A stretch of DNA of 64,000 bases, taken from assembly GCF_003797145.1 (NCBI RefSeq), contig NZ_RKMG01000001.1, positions 62,001-126,000 on the forward strand, in the 5' to 3' direction. A model generated the notes under the pieces. The model was not told the DNA's origin. It worked only from the letters and a program-made list of their open reading frames with translations, and searched no databases. Every line of letters starts with the position of its first letter. The stretch's first letter is position 1. The translations under genes were made by a program, and so were the position numbers. Below are positions 54,625-64,000 of this stretch, in pieces. Origin of the DNA: Aerococcus agrisoli (GTDB lineage: Bacteria; Bacillota; Bacilli; Lactobacillales; Aerococcaceae).

Positions 54625-55398
54625 ATGTCATTATTAAGCATCCAGGATTTAAGTAAAAATTTTGGCGGGTTAGCCGCCGTTTCTAATGTAAACATTGAAC
54701 TAGAAAATAATGAGCTTGTTGGTCTTATCGGTCCCAATGGTGCTGGTAAAACAACACTTTTCAACTTGTTGACTGGTGTATATGTACCAAGTTCTGGTGA
54801 AGTTAAAATGACCACCGAAAAAGGTGAAGTTTTATTAAACGGTAAAGAACCAAGCGTTATTAACGAACTTGGTCTTGCACGTACTTTCCAAAATATTCGT
54901 TTATTCGGGAACTTGACTGTTTTAGACAATGTGCTAGTTGCATTGCATACAAAACATGGGGCAAACTTCTGGGCGTCTGTATTACGTACACCTAGCTTCT
55001 ACCGTAATCGTCAAGAGTTAGAAGAACGTGCAATTGAGTTGCTACGTATTTTTAACCTTCAAGATTTAGTAAAAGAAAAAGCGAAAAACTTACCTTATGG
55101 GCAACAACGTCGTTTGGAAATTGTCCGTGCCTTAGCTACTGAACCTAAGATTTTATTCTTAGATGAGCCAGCTGCAGGGATGAACCCAAATGAAACAGCC
55201 GAATTAACTGAATTGATTCGTCAAATTCAAAAAGATTTTGATATTACTGTAGTCTTGATCGAACATGATATGTCATTAGTTATGAACGTTTGTGAACGTA
55301 TCTATGTACTTGAATATGGTAAATTAATTGCCCACGGTACTCCAAGCGAAATTCAACAGAATCCAGCAGTTATCAAAGCGTACTTAGGAGGCGAGTAA
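54625..55398 (+). CDS. livG: Branched-chain amino acid ABC transporter ATPase LivG
   Basis: This ATPase has 257 residues: Walker A GPNGAGKTTLFNLLTG, Q-loop LARTFQNIRLFGNLTV, signature LPYGQQRRLEIVRAL, Walker B ILFLDEPAAGMNP, H-loop LIEHDMSLVM. The PYGQQRR form of the signature is that of LivG. GAGGAGG precedes the ATG. The ATPase dimer is made with LivF. Confidence 0.95.
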   Translation: MSLLSIQDLSKNFGGLAAVSNVNIELENNELVGLIGPNGAGKTTLFNLLTGVYVPSSGEVKMTTEKGEVLLNGKEPSVINELGLARTFQNIRLFGNLTVLDNVLVALHTKHGANFWASVLRTPSFYRNRQELEERAIELLRIFNLQDLVKEKAKNLPYGQQRRLEIVRALATEPKILFLDEPAAGMNPNETAELTELIRQIQKDFDITVVLIEHDMSLVMNVCERIYVLEYGKLIAHGTPSEIQQNPAVIKAYLGGE

Positions 55399-55401
55399 AA
55401 T

Positions 55402-56121
55402 ATGGCAATGTTAGAAATTAATGATTTGAAAGTCTCTTACGGGATGATTGAGGCCATTAAAGGGATTAGCCTTGAAGTAAATCAAGGTGAAATCGTATCT
55501 TTAATCGGTTCCAATGGTGCAGGTAAATCTACGACACTTCGTACAATTTCAGGTATTAAGCCTGCTAAGAGCGGATCAATTGTATACGAAGGCAAAGATA
55601 TCACGAAAGCATCTGCAATGAGTATTGTGAAAGATGGTATTTCTCAAGTACCAGAAGGACGTCACGTATTTAAAGGGATGACCGTTAAGGAAAACCTTAT
55701 GATGGGTGCCTTCACTCGTAAAGATCGTGATGCCTTGAAAGCCGATATGGAAAAAGCATTTGAATACTTCCCAATCATCAAGGAACGTCTAAACCAAGAT
55801 GCCGCTACTTTATCTGGTGGGGAACAACAAATGGTTGCCATGGCGAGAGCTTTAATGTCTCAACCTAAATTGTTACTATTGGATGAACCTTCAATGGGGC
55901 TTGCGCCTTTATTCATTAAACAAATCTTCAATATTATTCAAGAAATTAATGAAGCGGGTACCACAGTACTATTGATTGAACAAAATGCTAAACAAGCACT
56001 AACCATTTCTCATCGTGCATACGTAATGGAAACTGGTCGTATCACTTTAACCGGTACAGGTGCTGAGTTGTTAACATCTGAAAAAGTCCAAGAAGCGTAT
56101 CTTGGTGGTGCGAAAGCATAA
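55402..56121 (+). CDS. livF: Branched-chain amino acid ABC transporter ATPase LivF
   Basis: The second ATPase has 239 residues: Walker A GSNGAGKSTTLRTISG, QVPEGRHVFKGMTVKENL, signature LSGGEQQMVAMARAL, Walker B LLLLDEPSMGLAP, LIEQNAKQAL. These match LivF of HAAT-family importers. The ribosome site GGAGGCGAG overlaps the end of livG. A terminator closes the operon. Confidence 0.95.
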   Translation: MAMLEINDLKVSYGMIEAIKGISLEVNQGEIVSLIGSNGAGKSTTLRTISGIKPAKSGSIVYEGKDITKASAMSIVKDGISQVPEGRHVFKGMTVKENLMMGAFTRKDRDALKADMEKAFEYFPIIKERLNQDAATLSGGEQQMVAMARALMSQPKLLLLDEPSMGLAPLFIKQIFNIIQEINEAGTTVLLIEQNAKQALTISHRAYVMETGRITLTGTGAELLTSEKVQEAYLGGAKA

Positions 56122-56144
56122 TATAATTATCATATAAACGTAAT

Positions 56145-56187
56145 AAAGAGTTGGGTAATCGTAATGGATTATGCAACTCTTTTTTTG
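56145..56187 (+). terminator. Terminator after livF
   Basis: AAAGAGTTG / CAACTCTTT with a 20-nt loop, followed by six more T. Confidence 0.87.
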
Positions 56188-56316
56188 TATAATGCATGTG
56201 CACATTATGGACAAGTGGGCCATGAGCTAGCCGTGTGATTTTTGATTGTAAGACTAGACTCAAGACCTAAGCTAGGGACTTATATAAATGATATGATTTG
56301 AGGGAGGGGGTGACAT

Positions 56317-57045
56317 ATGTTGAAACAGAAACGACGGAAGGGTTTATTGGCGAAGACAGGCATGCAGTTACAGCAGAAGCTGCAGCGTGCATTTCGTAAT
56401 GGTTTGAAACATAAGAAAAGATATATGCCTAAGAAAAAACGTGACGCGCGAAGAAAGTGGCTGTGGCTTTTGCTAGTCTTCTTTGTGGGTCTATTTTTGT
56501 GGCAATCACAGGACACCACAGTTGAAGACGGCAGTACAGGTACAGTAACCGAAACGCCAACTGAGGACTACACAGACCAAGAATTTATTCAGTTAATTGG
56601 AGAATATGCGGTGGCAGAATATCCAAAATCGCAAGTACTACCAAGTATTGTTGTTGCGCAAGCAGTGCTAGAATCTGATTTTGGTCGTAGTGACCTATCC
56701 AGTAAGTATTTCAATTTATTCGGACGTAAAGCCTATTCAGAATCGGAACCAAGTGTGGATTTACCAACCCAAGAATTCGTGAACGGCGCATTTGTCACTG
56801 TGGATGAACCTTTCCGTGTATACGCCTCTTGGCAAGAATCTGTTGCAGACCACGGGGAATTGTTGGCCAATGGTACTTCTTGGAATAATGCGCATTACGA
56901 TCAGGTGATAAATGCCGCCGATTATCAACATGCGGCATACGCTTTACAAGAAGCGGGTTACGCGACAGATCCAAATTATGCCGAGACTTTGATCGACGTA
57001 ATTGAGGCATATGATCTAACAAAATTCGATAACTTAGTAAAATAA
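56317..57045 (+). CDS. Membrane-anchored GH73 glucosaminidase (peptidoglycan hydrolase)
   Basis: The protein has 242 residues. A very basic cytoplasmic N-terminus (~46 residues, many Arg/Lys) leads to one membrane helix (WLWLLLVFFVGLFLW), then a short Thr/Glu-rich spacer. The glucosaminidase domain has LPSIVVAQAVLESDFGRSDL (probable catalytic Glu in VLESDFG) and KYFNLFGRKA, then FRVYASWQESVADHGELL. GH73 enzymes cut N-acetylglucosamine linkages in the cell wall for growth or separation. There are no wall-binding repeats, so it stays at the membrane, like the LytG group. GGGAGGGGG precedes ATG 56317. Confidence 0.88.
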   Translation: MLKQKRRKGLLAKTGMQLQQKLQRAFRNGLKHKKRYMPKKKRDARRKWLWLLLVFFVGLFLWQSQDTTVEDGSTGTVTETPTEDYTDQEFIQLIGEYAVAEYPKSQVLPSIVVAQAVLESDFGRSDLSSKYFNLFGRKAYSESEPSVDLPTQEFVNGAFVTVDEPFRVYASWQESVADHGELLANGTSWNNAHYDQVINAADYQHAAYALQEAGYATDPNYAETLIDVIEAYDLTKFDNLVK

Positions 57046-57056
57046 ACAAATTATGT

Positions 57057-57085
57057 TTGCAATGGATTATATTCCGGTGTATTAT
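57057..57085 (+). promoter_or_regulatory. Promoter of the GntR gene
   Basis: TTGCAA (57057-57062), 17-nt spacer, TATTAT (57080-57085). Confidence 0.6.
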
Positions 57086-57094
57086 TAAAGATGA

Positions 57095-57114
57095 ACAATA
57101 TCTCGGTATATTGT
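57095..57114 (+). promoter_or_regulatory. Candidate operator: 20-bp perfect dyad
   Basis: ACAATAT (57095-57101), 6-nt centre, ATATTGT (57108-57114), placed just downstream of the GntR promoter. Its symmetry and position fit an autoregulatory site for the dimeric GntR protein; this is inference only. Confidence 0.4.
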
Positions 57115-57137
57115 ACTTTTTACAGGGGGGTAGAACC

Positions 57138-57794
57138 GTGGCAAAGTCTAAAAGCTATAAGGATATTGCATACCAATATCTGAAAGAACAAATTGATAGC
57201 AATCTGCTATTACCTGACACACACTTAAAAGAAGTAGAAATTGCAGAGACATTAGGTATGAGCCGAACGCCGGTTCGAAAAGCCATGGCTCAACTTGCTG
57301 AAGAGGATTATATCCGAATTGAACAGTATAAAGGGGCAGTTGTTGCAAAGAATGCCTTGAATGCGCGGGCGATTGTGGAACGTTTGCAATTTATTGAATT
57401 GTTGACGATGAACTTATTCCAACAGATGCAAAATAAAGATGTACAAGTGGATGTTCAAAAGGTCGAAACCTTGAAAGACGAGATTAATGCATCTTTGACA
57501 AATTTCCAATTGGAGGCCTATTTTGATACGGAATTTAGAATGTTTACCTATTTAGTATCATTCTATCCAAACTCTTACTTCAGACAGGTGACCTTAAATA
57601 CAATTCAACCTTTGCATGAATTGTATATCAAAGAATCTAAGGAAGATCCAACTTTCTTCAGACGTGAAGCGAAGGACTTGAATGAGAACTACGCGACCAT
57701 GCTAGAAGCCTTAATAGAAAAGGATTATGCCTTGGCGCGTAAACAAGCCCGTATCTGGATTAACCAACTGATCTTATATCAAATCAATAAATAA
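57138..57794 (+). CDS. GntR family transcriptional regulator (FCD-like)
   Basis: The protein has 218 residues. The N-terminal winged helix-turn-helix is clear: YKDIAYQYLKEQI, LKEVEIAETLGMSRTPVRKAMAQL, EEDYIRIEQYKGAVV. The C-terminal half is all-helical, as in the FCD ligand-binding domain, but the metal-binding His residues of that domain are not obvious. GTG 57138 has GGGGGG 7 nt upstream; an in-frame TTG at 57057 lies within the promoter and is rejected. The effector is unknown. The last 31 bases of the gene are present a second time downstream as part of a large duplication. Confidence 0.9.
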   Translation: MAKSKSYKDIAYQYLKEQIDSNLLLPDTHLKEVEIAETLGMSRTPVRKAMAQLAEEDYIRIEQYKGAVVAKNALNARAIVERLQFIELLTMNLFQQMQNKDVQVDVQKVETLKDEINASLTNFQLEAYFDTEFRMFTYLVSFYPNSYFRQVTLNTIQPLHELYIKESKEDPTFFRREAKDLNENYATMLEALIEKDYALARKQARIWINQLILYQINK

Positions 57795-58188
57795 CGTTTT
57801 TTAAGAGAATTGGCCACTGTGGTCAATTCTTTTTTTGTGAAAAAGGGTGTGGATGATATTTGGTATTTTTTCTGTCGGGTGGTGAACGTCTAGGGCAATT
57901 GGATATTCAGACGAAAGTTTTTTTAAAGTTGGGCTATCAATCATAAATTTTTAGGCGCTTTTCAAATATGGGATTTCATATTTGAATATTTCGCTATTTT
58001 TTCAAGTATAGGATTTCGTTCTTGAATATTTCGCTATTTTTTCAAATATGGGATTTCATTCTTTAATCTTGCTGGATAGGGGCTGAACATTTTTCCTATC
58101 ATCCTATCCAGTCGAGTTCGGATCTCCAGAAAGCCTCTCGCTTCAGATTAGCTCGCCGATGACTTACATCATCGTCATCACTAATCTT
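57764..58188 (+). repeat. Direct duplication, copy A (425 nt)
   Basis: It starts inside the GntR gene (CCAACTGATC), includes the gene's terminator (AGAATTGGCCA / TGGTCAATTCT plus eight T, 57806-57837), about 125 nt of plain sequence, three 40-nt hairpin units and most of one long-hairpin module. It is followed directly by copy B, offset 425 nt at the start. The junction has the trinucleotide CCA in common with both parental ends. Several base differences show that the duplication is not very recent. Confidence 0.9.
57963..58076 (+). repeat. 40-nt hairpin repeats, three units
   Basis: Units start at 57963, 58003 and 58043 (exact 40-nt period). Each has the form CAARTATR-GGATTT-CRTWYTTG, then AATATTTCGCTATTTTTT. 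In the first unit CAAATATG pairs perfectly with CATATTTG. There is no reading frame. Confidence 0.85.
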
Positions 58189-58738
58189 CCAACTGATCTT
58201 ATATCAAATCAATAAATAGCATTTTTTAAGAGAATTGGCCACTGTGGTCAATTCTTTTTTTGTGAAAAAGGGTGTGGATGATATTTGGTGTTTTTTCTGT
58301 CGGGTGGTGAACGTCTAGGGCAATTGGATATTCAGACGAAAGATTTTTAAAAGTTGGGCTATCAATCATAAATTTTCAGGCGCTTTTCAAATATGGGATT
58401 TTATATTTGAATATTTGGCTATTTTTTCAAGTATGGGGTTTCATACTTGAATAGTTCGCTGTTTTTTCAAATATGGGATTTCGTTCTTTAATAGTTAGTT
58501 ACTCGTATTAAGTATGGGATTTCATATTTGAATATTTCGCTATTTTTTCAAGTATAGGCTGTCGTTCTTGAATATTTCGCTGTTTTTTCAAATATGGGAT
58601 TTCATTCTTTAAACCAAGCTGGTTAGGAGCTGAACATTTTTTCAATTATCCTATCCAGTCGAGTTCGGATCTCCAGAAAGCCTCTCGCTTCAGATTAGCT
58701 CGCCGATGACTTACATCATCGTCATCACTAATCTTCCA
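58189..58738 (+). repeat. Direct duplication, copy B (~550 nt)
   Basis: It repeats copy A from the GntR 3' end (CCAACTGATC at 58189, terminator at 58231-58261) to CTAATCTTCC, but carries six 40-nt hairpin units instead of three, adding about 122 nt. Its right end continues into an intact long hairpin, which in copy A is cut by the junction. Confidence 0.9.
58388..58612 (+). repeat. 40-nt hairpin repeats, six units in two triplets
   Basis: Units start at 58388, 58428, 58468, 58509, 58549 and 58589. The last three are the counterparts of the three units in copy A, so a 121-nt triplet was itself duplicated. The unit at 58428 has CAAGTATG / CATACTTG against CAAATATG / CATATTTG elsewhere, a base-pair change that keeps the stem. 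Confidence 0.85.
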
Positions 58739-58768
58739 CCGACGGCTTTCTAAGCGTCGATCCTCTCA
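58649..58768. other. Long-hairpin module 1 (120 nt)
   Basis: The module opens with TCCTATCCAGTCGAGTTCG and closes with CCTCTCA. Nested helices run in order GGATC/GATCC, AGAAAGCC/GGCTTTCT, AGATTAG/CTAATCT and GATGAC/GTCATC (58667-58763), separated by asymmetric pyrimidine-rich internal loops. A truncated copy is at 58102-58190. There is no coding potential. It may act as RNA from either strand or as folded DNA. Confidence 0.6.
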
Positions 58769-58887
58769 TCCTATCCAGTCGAGTTCGTTCGGGCAGACAG
58801 GTCTCCACTTCGAACATATTTGCAGCAAGTTGCACTCGCTACTGCATATGTCCTTCAGTGTTACCTGTCTAAACGCCCTCCCTCTCA
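58769..58887. other. Long-hairpin module 2 (119 nt)
   Basis: It has the same opening (TCCTATCCAGTCGAGTTCG) and closing (CCTCTCA) as module 1, but a different core: GGGC/GCCC, AGACAGGT/ACCTGTCT, ACATAT/ATATGT and GCAG/CTGC (58791-58878). The main helix differs from that of module 1 at three positions on both strands, so pairing is kept. TCCTAT starts again at 58888, then the array stops. Confidence 0.6.
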
Positions 58888-58898
58888 TCCTATAATTA

Positions 58899-58927
58899 TT
58901 GAACGGGTGTTCTATTAATGGTAGACT
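58899..58927 (+). promoter_or_regulatory. Candidate promoter of pcrA
   Basis: TTGAAC (58899-58904), 17-nt spacer, TGG-TAGACT (-10 at 58922-58927). Confidence 0.5.
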
Positions 58928-58961
58928 TATCATTGAAACTATAGGGAAGGTGGCCTAAGAA

Positions 58962-61493
58962 ATGGCACTGAATCAATTTACCAAAGGCTTGAATGATAAG
59001 CAAAGAGAGGCTGTTGAGCATACTGAAGGTCCGCTCTTAATTATGGCCGGTGCGGGTAGTGGGAAGACACGTGTTTTGACCCACCGTATGGCTTATATTT
59101 TAAGCGAGAAGGATGTGAATCCATGGAATATCTTAGCAATCACCTTTACCAATAAGGCTGCTAAGGAGATGAAGGAGCGTGTGTCTGCGCTTGTCGGTCC
59201 GGATGCCAATGATATGTGGGTCTCGACTTTTCACTCCATGTGCGTACGTATTTTGCGTCGTGAGGCGGAGGCAATTGGCTTTACTCGTTCGTTCACCATT
59301 GCTGATCCATCTGAACAACAAACTTTAGTGAAACGTATTATCAAAGAATTAAATCTAGATAAAGACAAATTTTCCCACAAAATGATTTTGGGGAAAATTT
59401 CTGATGCGAAGAATAATCTGATGTTACCAGATGACTATCGTGAAAATTACTCAGGCTACATCGAAGATATTATTGCGGATGTGTATGAACGCTACCAAAA
59501 AGGCTTACAAGCGGCGCAATCATTCGACTTCGATGATTTAATTATGTATACAGTGAAATTATTCGATCAACAACCTGAGATTTTGAAATATTACCAACAA
59601 AAATTTCACTATATTCATGTCGATGAATATCAAGATACCAACGAGGCCCAATATAAATTGGTGAAACACCTAGGGGCTTACTTCAAAAATGTTTGTGTGG
59701 TTGGGGATGCTGACCAATCAATCTATGGTTGGCGTGGTGCCAATATGGAAAACATCTTGAATTTTGAACATGACTATCCAAATTCTACGACGATTTTGCT
59801 AGAGCAAAATTACCGTTCTACCAAGAATATTTTGCAAGCGGCCAATAATGTCATCAATCAAAATAACAATCGTAAGGACAAAACCCTGTGGACTGATAAT
59901 GACAAAGGGGATTTGATTTCTTATTACCGCGCGCAAAATGAACGCGATGAGTCCAACTATGTCATCTCTAAAATTAAGGATCACCTAAAAAATGATGGTT
60001 ATCATTATGGTGATTTTGCGATTTTATACCGTACCAACGCCCAATCGCGTGTAATGGAAGAAAATTTGGTGAAAGCCAATATGCCATACCGCATTGTCGG
60101 TGGTTTGAAATTCTACGACCGTAAAGAAATTAAAGACGTCTTAGCTTACTTGAAATTACTAGCTAATCCGGCTGATAATTTATCTTTTACCCGTATTATC
60201 AATGTACCAAAACGTGGGATTGGTCCGGGGACGTTAGAAAAATTAACCCGTTTTGCAAGCCAACAAGGCATTTCTTTACTTCAAGCAGCATCGTTAGTGG
60301 ACTATTCGCCTATTACAGGTAAGGGTGCAACGAGTTTGAAGGAATTTGCCCAAACCATGACTGATCTCCAAGCTGAGCGTGCCTTCCTACCAATTCAAGA
60401 ATTAGTGGAAGAAGTCTTGAAAAAAACCAACTATCTCAAAGACTTGGAAAGTCAAAAAACACTTGAAGCGGATGCCCGTATTGATAATATTCACGAATTC
60501 ATTTCCGTAACCCAAGAGTTCGACAAACGTTGGGAAGCGGACCGTAATTTGCGTGAACAAGAAGCGACAATCGCTGCACAAGAAGAGGAAAATCGTGATT
60601 TCGACTTAACACCAACCAATCTAGCAACAGGTGACCAAACGGCAACACCATTAAACGCAGATGGTACCTTCAACTTATTTGACACCAATGAAATTCTAGC
60701 AGAACTCGACAATGTGATGGATCAACCAATCGAGGAAGATGCCTTAATGGGCTTCATTACTGACCTGGCCTTGGTATCTGACTTAGACAATCAAGACGTT
60801 AACCAACAAGGCGAACTAACCCTGATGACCCTTCATGCGGCCAAAGGACTTGAATTCCCGGTTGTATTCATTATTGGGATGGAAGAAGGCATGTTCCCAT
60901 TGGCGCGTGCAGCCAAGGACGAAGACGAATTAGAAGAAGAACGCCGTCTAGCCTATGTGGGTATCACACGAGCAGAACAAAAACTCTATATTACCAACTC
61001 TCTATCACGCTTGCTGTACGGGCAATACCAATCAAATCCAGCCTCAAGATTCATCGCTGAAATTGACCCAGAAGTCTTAGATGATAGCGAAAATGAGCGC
61101 TCTGTATTCCAACCTACCAGTTCCTATGATTCACCATTTGGCGCTAGTAGTGGGTCATCCTCATATGCATCAACGACTAGCTTCGGTGGTGCGAGTGCGA
61201 ATCGTCGCTCAGCGAACACCTATGAGCGCGCAAACGTGCGTTCATTCTATGACCGCAAGCAAGAGGAGAAACGTTCTGTCTTTGATCCAGTAAACAAGAA
61301 GCCAGATGGTGAGGTGGTCGAAGGGCCTGTAACCTGGGCAATTGGCGATAAGGCCGTCCACAAGAAATGGGGCGTGGGCACGGTGGTGAAAGTATCTGGT
61401 TCCGGAAATGACCAGGAGTTGGACATTGCCTTTCCAAACCAAGGTATCAAGCGCTTGCTGTCAGCCTTTGCACCTATTCAAAAACAAGCGTAA
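58962..61493 (+). CDS. pcrA: PcrA, superfamily 1 3'-5' DNA helicase
   Basis: This essential UvrD-type helicase for repair and rolling-circle replication has 843 residues. Motif I AGAGSGKTRVLTHR is near 30-43, Ia FTNKAAKEMKERV, II VDEYQDTNEAQ, III GDADQSIYGWRGA, IV QNYRSTKNIL, V TLHAAKGLEFPVVFIIG and VI VGITRAEQKLYI. It is about 100 residues longer than B. subtilis PcrA: an acidic insertion lies between domains 2B and 2A (~545-595), and a Ser/Asn-rich linker precedes the C-terminal Tudor-like domain. AAGGTGG precedes ATG 58962. ligA and camS follow, the conserved Firmicute order (pcrB is absent upstream). Confidence 0.95.
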   Translation: MALNQFTKGLNDKQREAVEHTEGPLLIMAGAGSGKTRVLTHRMAYILSEKDVNPWNILAITFTNKAAKEMKERVSALVGPDANDMWVSTFHSMCVRILRREAEAIGFTRSFTIADPSEQQTLVKRIIKELNLDKDKFSHKMILGKISDAKNNLMLPDDYRENYSGYIEDIIADVYERYQKGLQAAQSFDFDDLIMYTVKLFDQQPEILKYYQQKFHYIHVDEYQDTNEAQYKLVKHLGAYFKNVCVVGDADQSIYGWRGANMENILNFEHDYPNSTTILLEQNYRSTKNILQAANNVINQNNNRKDKTLWTDNDKGDLISYYRAQNERDESNYVISKIKDHLKNDGYHYGDFAILYRTNAQSRVMEENLVKANMPYRIVGGLKFYDRKEIKDVLAYLKLLANPADNLSFTRIINVPKRGIGPGTLEKLTRFASQQGISLLQAASLVDYSPITGKGATSLKEFAQTMTDLQAERAFLPIQELVEEVLKKTNYLKDLESQKTLEADARIDNIHEFISVTQEFDKRWEADRNLREQEATIAAQEEENRDFDLTPTNLATGDQTATPLNADGTFNLFDTNEILAELDNVMDQPIEEDALMGFITDLALVSDLDNQDVNQQGELTLMTLHAAKGLEFPVVFIIGMEEGMFPLARAAKDEDELEEERRLAYVGITRAEQKLYITNSLSRLLYGQYQSNPASRFIAEIDPEVLDDSENERSVFQPTSSYDSPFGASSGSSSYASTTSFGGASANRRSANTYERANVRSFYDRKQEEKRSVFDPVNKKPDGEVVEGPVTWAIGDKAVHKKWGVGTVVKVSGSGNDQELDIAFPNQGIKRLLSAFAPIQKQA

Positions 61494-61519
61494 TACTTTT
61501 TGTAAAAAGAGATTTTTAA

Positions 61520-63544
<2,025 letters not shown>

Positions 63545-63616
63545 TATAATAAGACAATAGAAGAAATAGAATGTACTTGGGATTGGGTAAAAACTCAAGT
63601 GAAGAAAGGGAATGCT

Positions 63617-64000
63617 GTGTTGAAAATAAAAAAATACCATTCATTAGCAATCGTAATGCTAGCCAGTTTTGCCTTAGCGGCATGCCAAAATGGCGAATCT
63701 GATGTGAGCCAAGCATCGAGTACATCCTCAACAGAGACACAAAGTAGCCAAAATCAAACGGATCAATTATCGACGGAATACTATTCCTCATATATTCAAG
63801 ATGGCACTTACCAAATTAATGGGGCTTCAGGATTGGTATCCGGTGATACTTCTCAAGCCAATTTAGAAAATTTGGAGCGTGGTCTATATGACTTAGCCCA
63901 AAATATCTTTGCAACAGAAGACTATTCACTAAAAGAAGGCCAAGTGCTCAGTGAAGATACCGTTAACGAGTGGTTGGGCGCTAAATCTGATGACAATCCA
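63617..64000 (+). CDS. camS: CamS family sex pheromone lipoprotein, N-terminal part
   Basis: The gene runs off the end of the window; 128 codons are seen without a stop. The lipoprotein signal ends in ALAAC (Cys23), followed by a Ser/Thr/Gln-rich spacer and then LSTEYYSSYIQDGTYQINGASGL. Its position directly after pcrA-ligA matches yerH/camS in Bacillus and relatives, and the start of the mature domain fits that family. In enterococci and staphylococci the cleaved lipoprotein signal gives rise to peptide pheromones. GTG 63617 or TTG 63620 may be the start; GAAAGGG lies 6 or 9 nt upstream. An ATG at 63612 is out of frame. Confidence 0.8.
   Translation, partial: MLKIKKYHSLAIVMLASFALAACQNGESDVSQASSTSSTETQSSQNQTDQLSTEYYSSYIQDGTYQINGASGLVSGDTSQANLENLERGLYDLAQNIFATEDYSLKEGQVLSEDTVNEWLGAKSDDNP

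Noticed and set aside
57963..58612. CRISPR array
   Set aside because: The period is regular, but repeat and inter-repeat parts are both conserved, units diverge gradually, and no cas genes are present.

Overview
The window looks like a chromosomal segment of a low-GC Gram-positive coccus or rod of the order Lactobacillales. The evidence is AT-rich DNA with strong AGGAGG ribosome sites, lipoproteins, an LPXTG surface protein, HPr kinase, a Bacillus-type hprK-lgt-gpsA and rapZ-yvcK-whiA order, and a pcrA-ligA-camS order. Aerococcaceae or Carnobacteriaceae would fit, but I cannot fix the genus from sequence reading alone. Almost all genes are on the + strand; only an SSB gene, a cupin gene and an AEC-family transporter are on the - strand.

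Layout. 1-7.2 kb: end of a DegV gene, comFA-comFC (DNA uptake), hpf, secA and prfB with its programmed +1 frameshift. 7.3-13.9 kb: a PhoP/PhoR-type two-component system followed by pstS, pstC, pstA and pstB, with direct TTTACA repeats (a PhoP box) before pstS. 14-24 kb: uvrA, sbcD-sbcC and an envelope-stress-like yvlB/pspC/pspC/yvlD cluster. 24-34 kb: hprK-lgt-gpsA-galU, trxB, pgcA, rapZ-yvcK-whiA. 34-44 kb: an SSB-like gene, a second two-component system, a VanZ-like gene, an RlmI-type methyltransferase, a cupin, an ABC exporter pair and an NfeD-like OB protein. 43.6-47.4 kb: a wall-anchored 5'-nucleotidase and an AEC transporter separated by a highly structured intergenic element. 47.6-56.2 kb: a branched-chain amino acid uptake locus with three tandem binding-protein genes and livHMGF. 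56.3-64 kb: a GH73 glucosaminidase, a GntR regulator, 1.2 kb of nested non-coding repeats, pcrA, ligA and the start of camS.

How the parts may work together. Phosphate: PhoP/PhoR, the Pst importer and the secreted 5'-nucleotidase probably form one Pho regulon, because 11-nt-spaced TTTACA repeats precede both pstS and the nucleotidase gene 33 kb away. PstS itself is circularly permuted: its two halves are in swapped order. Branched-chain amino acids: the first binding-protein gene is preceded by a 29-residue leader peptide ending in five Leu TTA codons and the second by a 28-residue leader ending Ile-Ile-Ile-Leu-Ile-Asn. Each is followed by a conserved pause hairpin, mutually exclusive antiterminator helices and a U-run terminator, that is, two amino-acid-specific attenuators. 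Competence: comFA and the SSB-like gene share an identical 10-base box upstream.

The least explained DNA is 57.76-58.9 kb. It holds a 425-nt duplication that captured the last 31 bases of the GntR gene, 40-nt tandem hairpin repeats, and two consecutive ~120-nt modules with conserved ends and long hairpins whose main helix differs by paired, compensatory changes.
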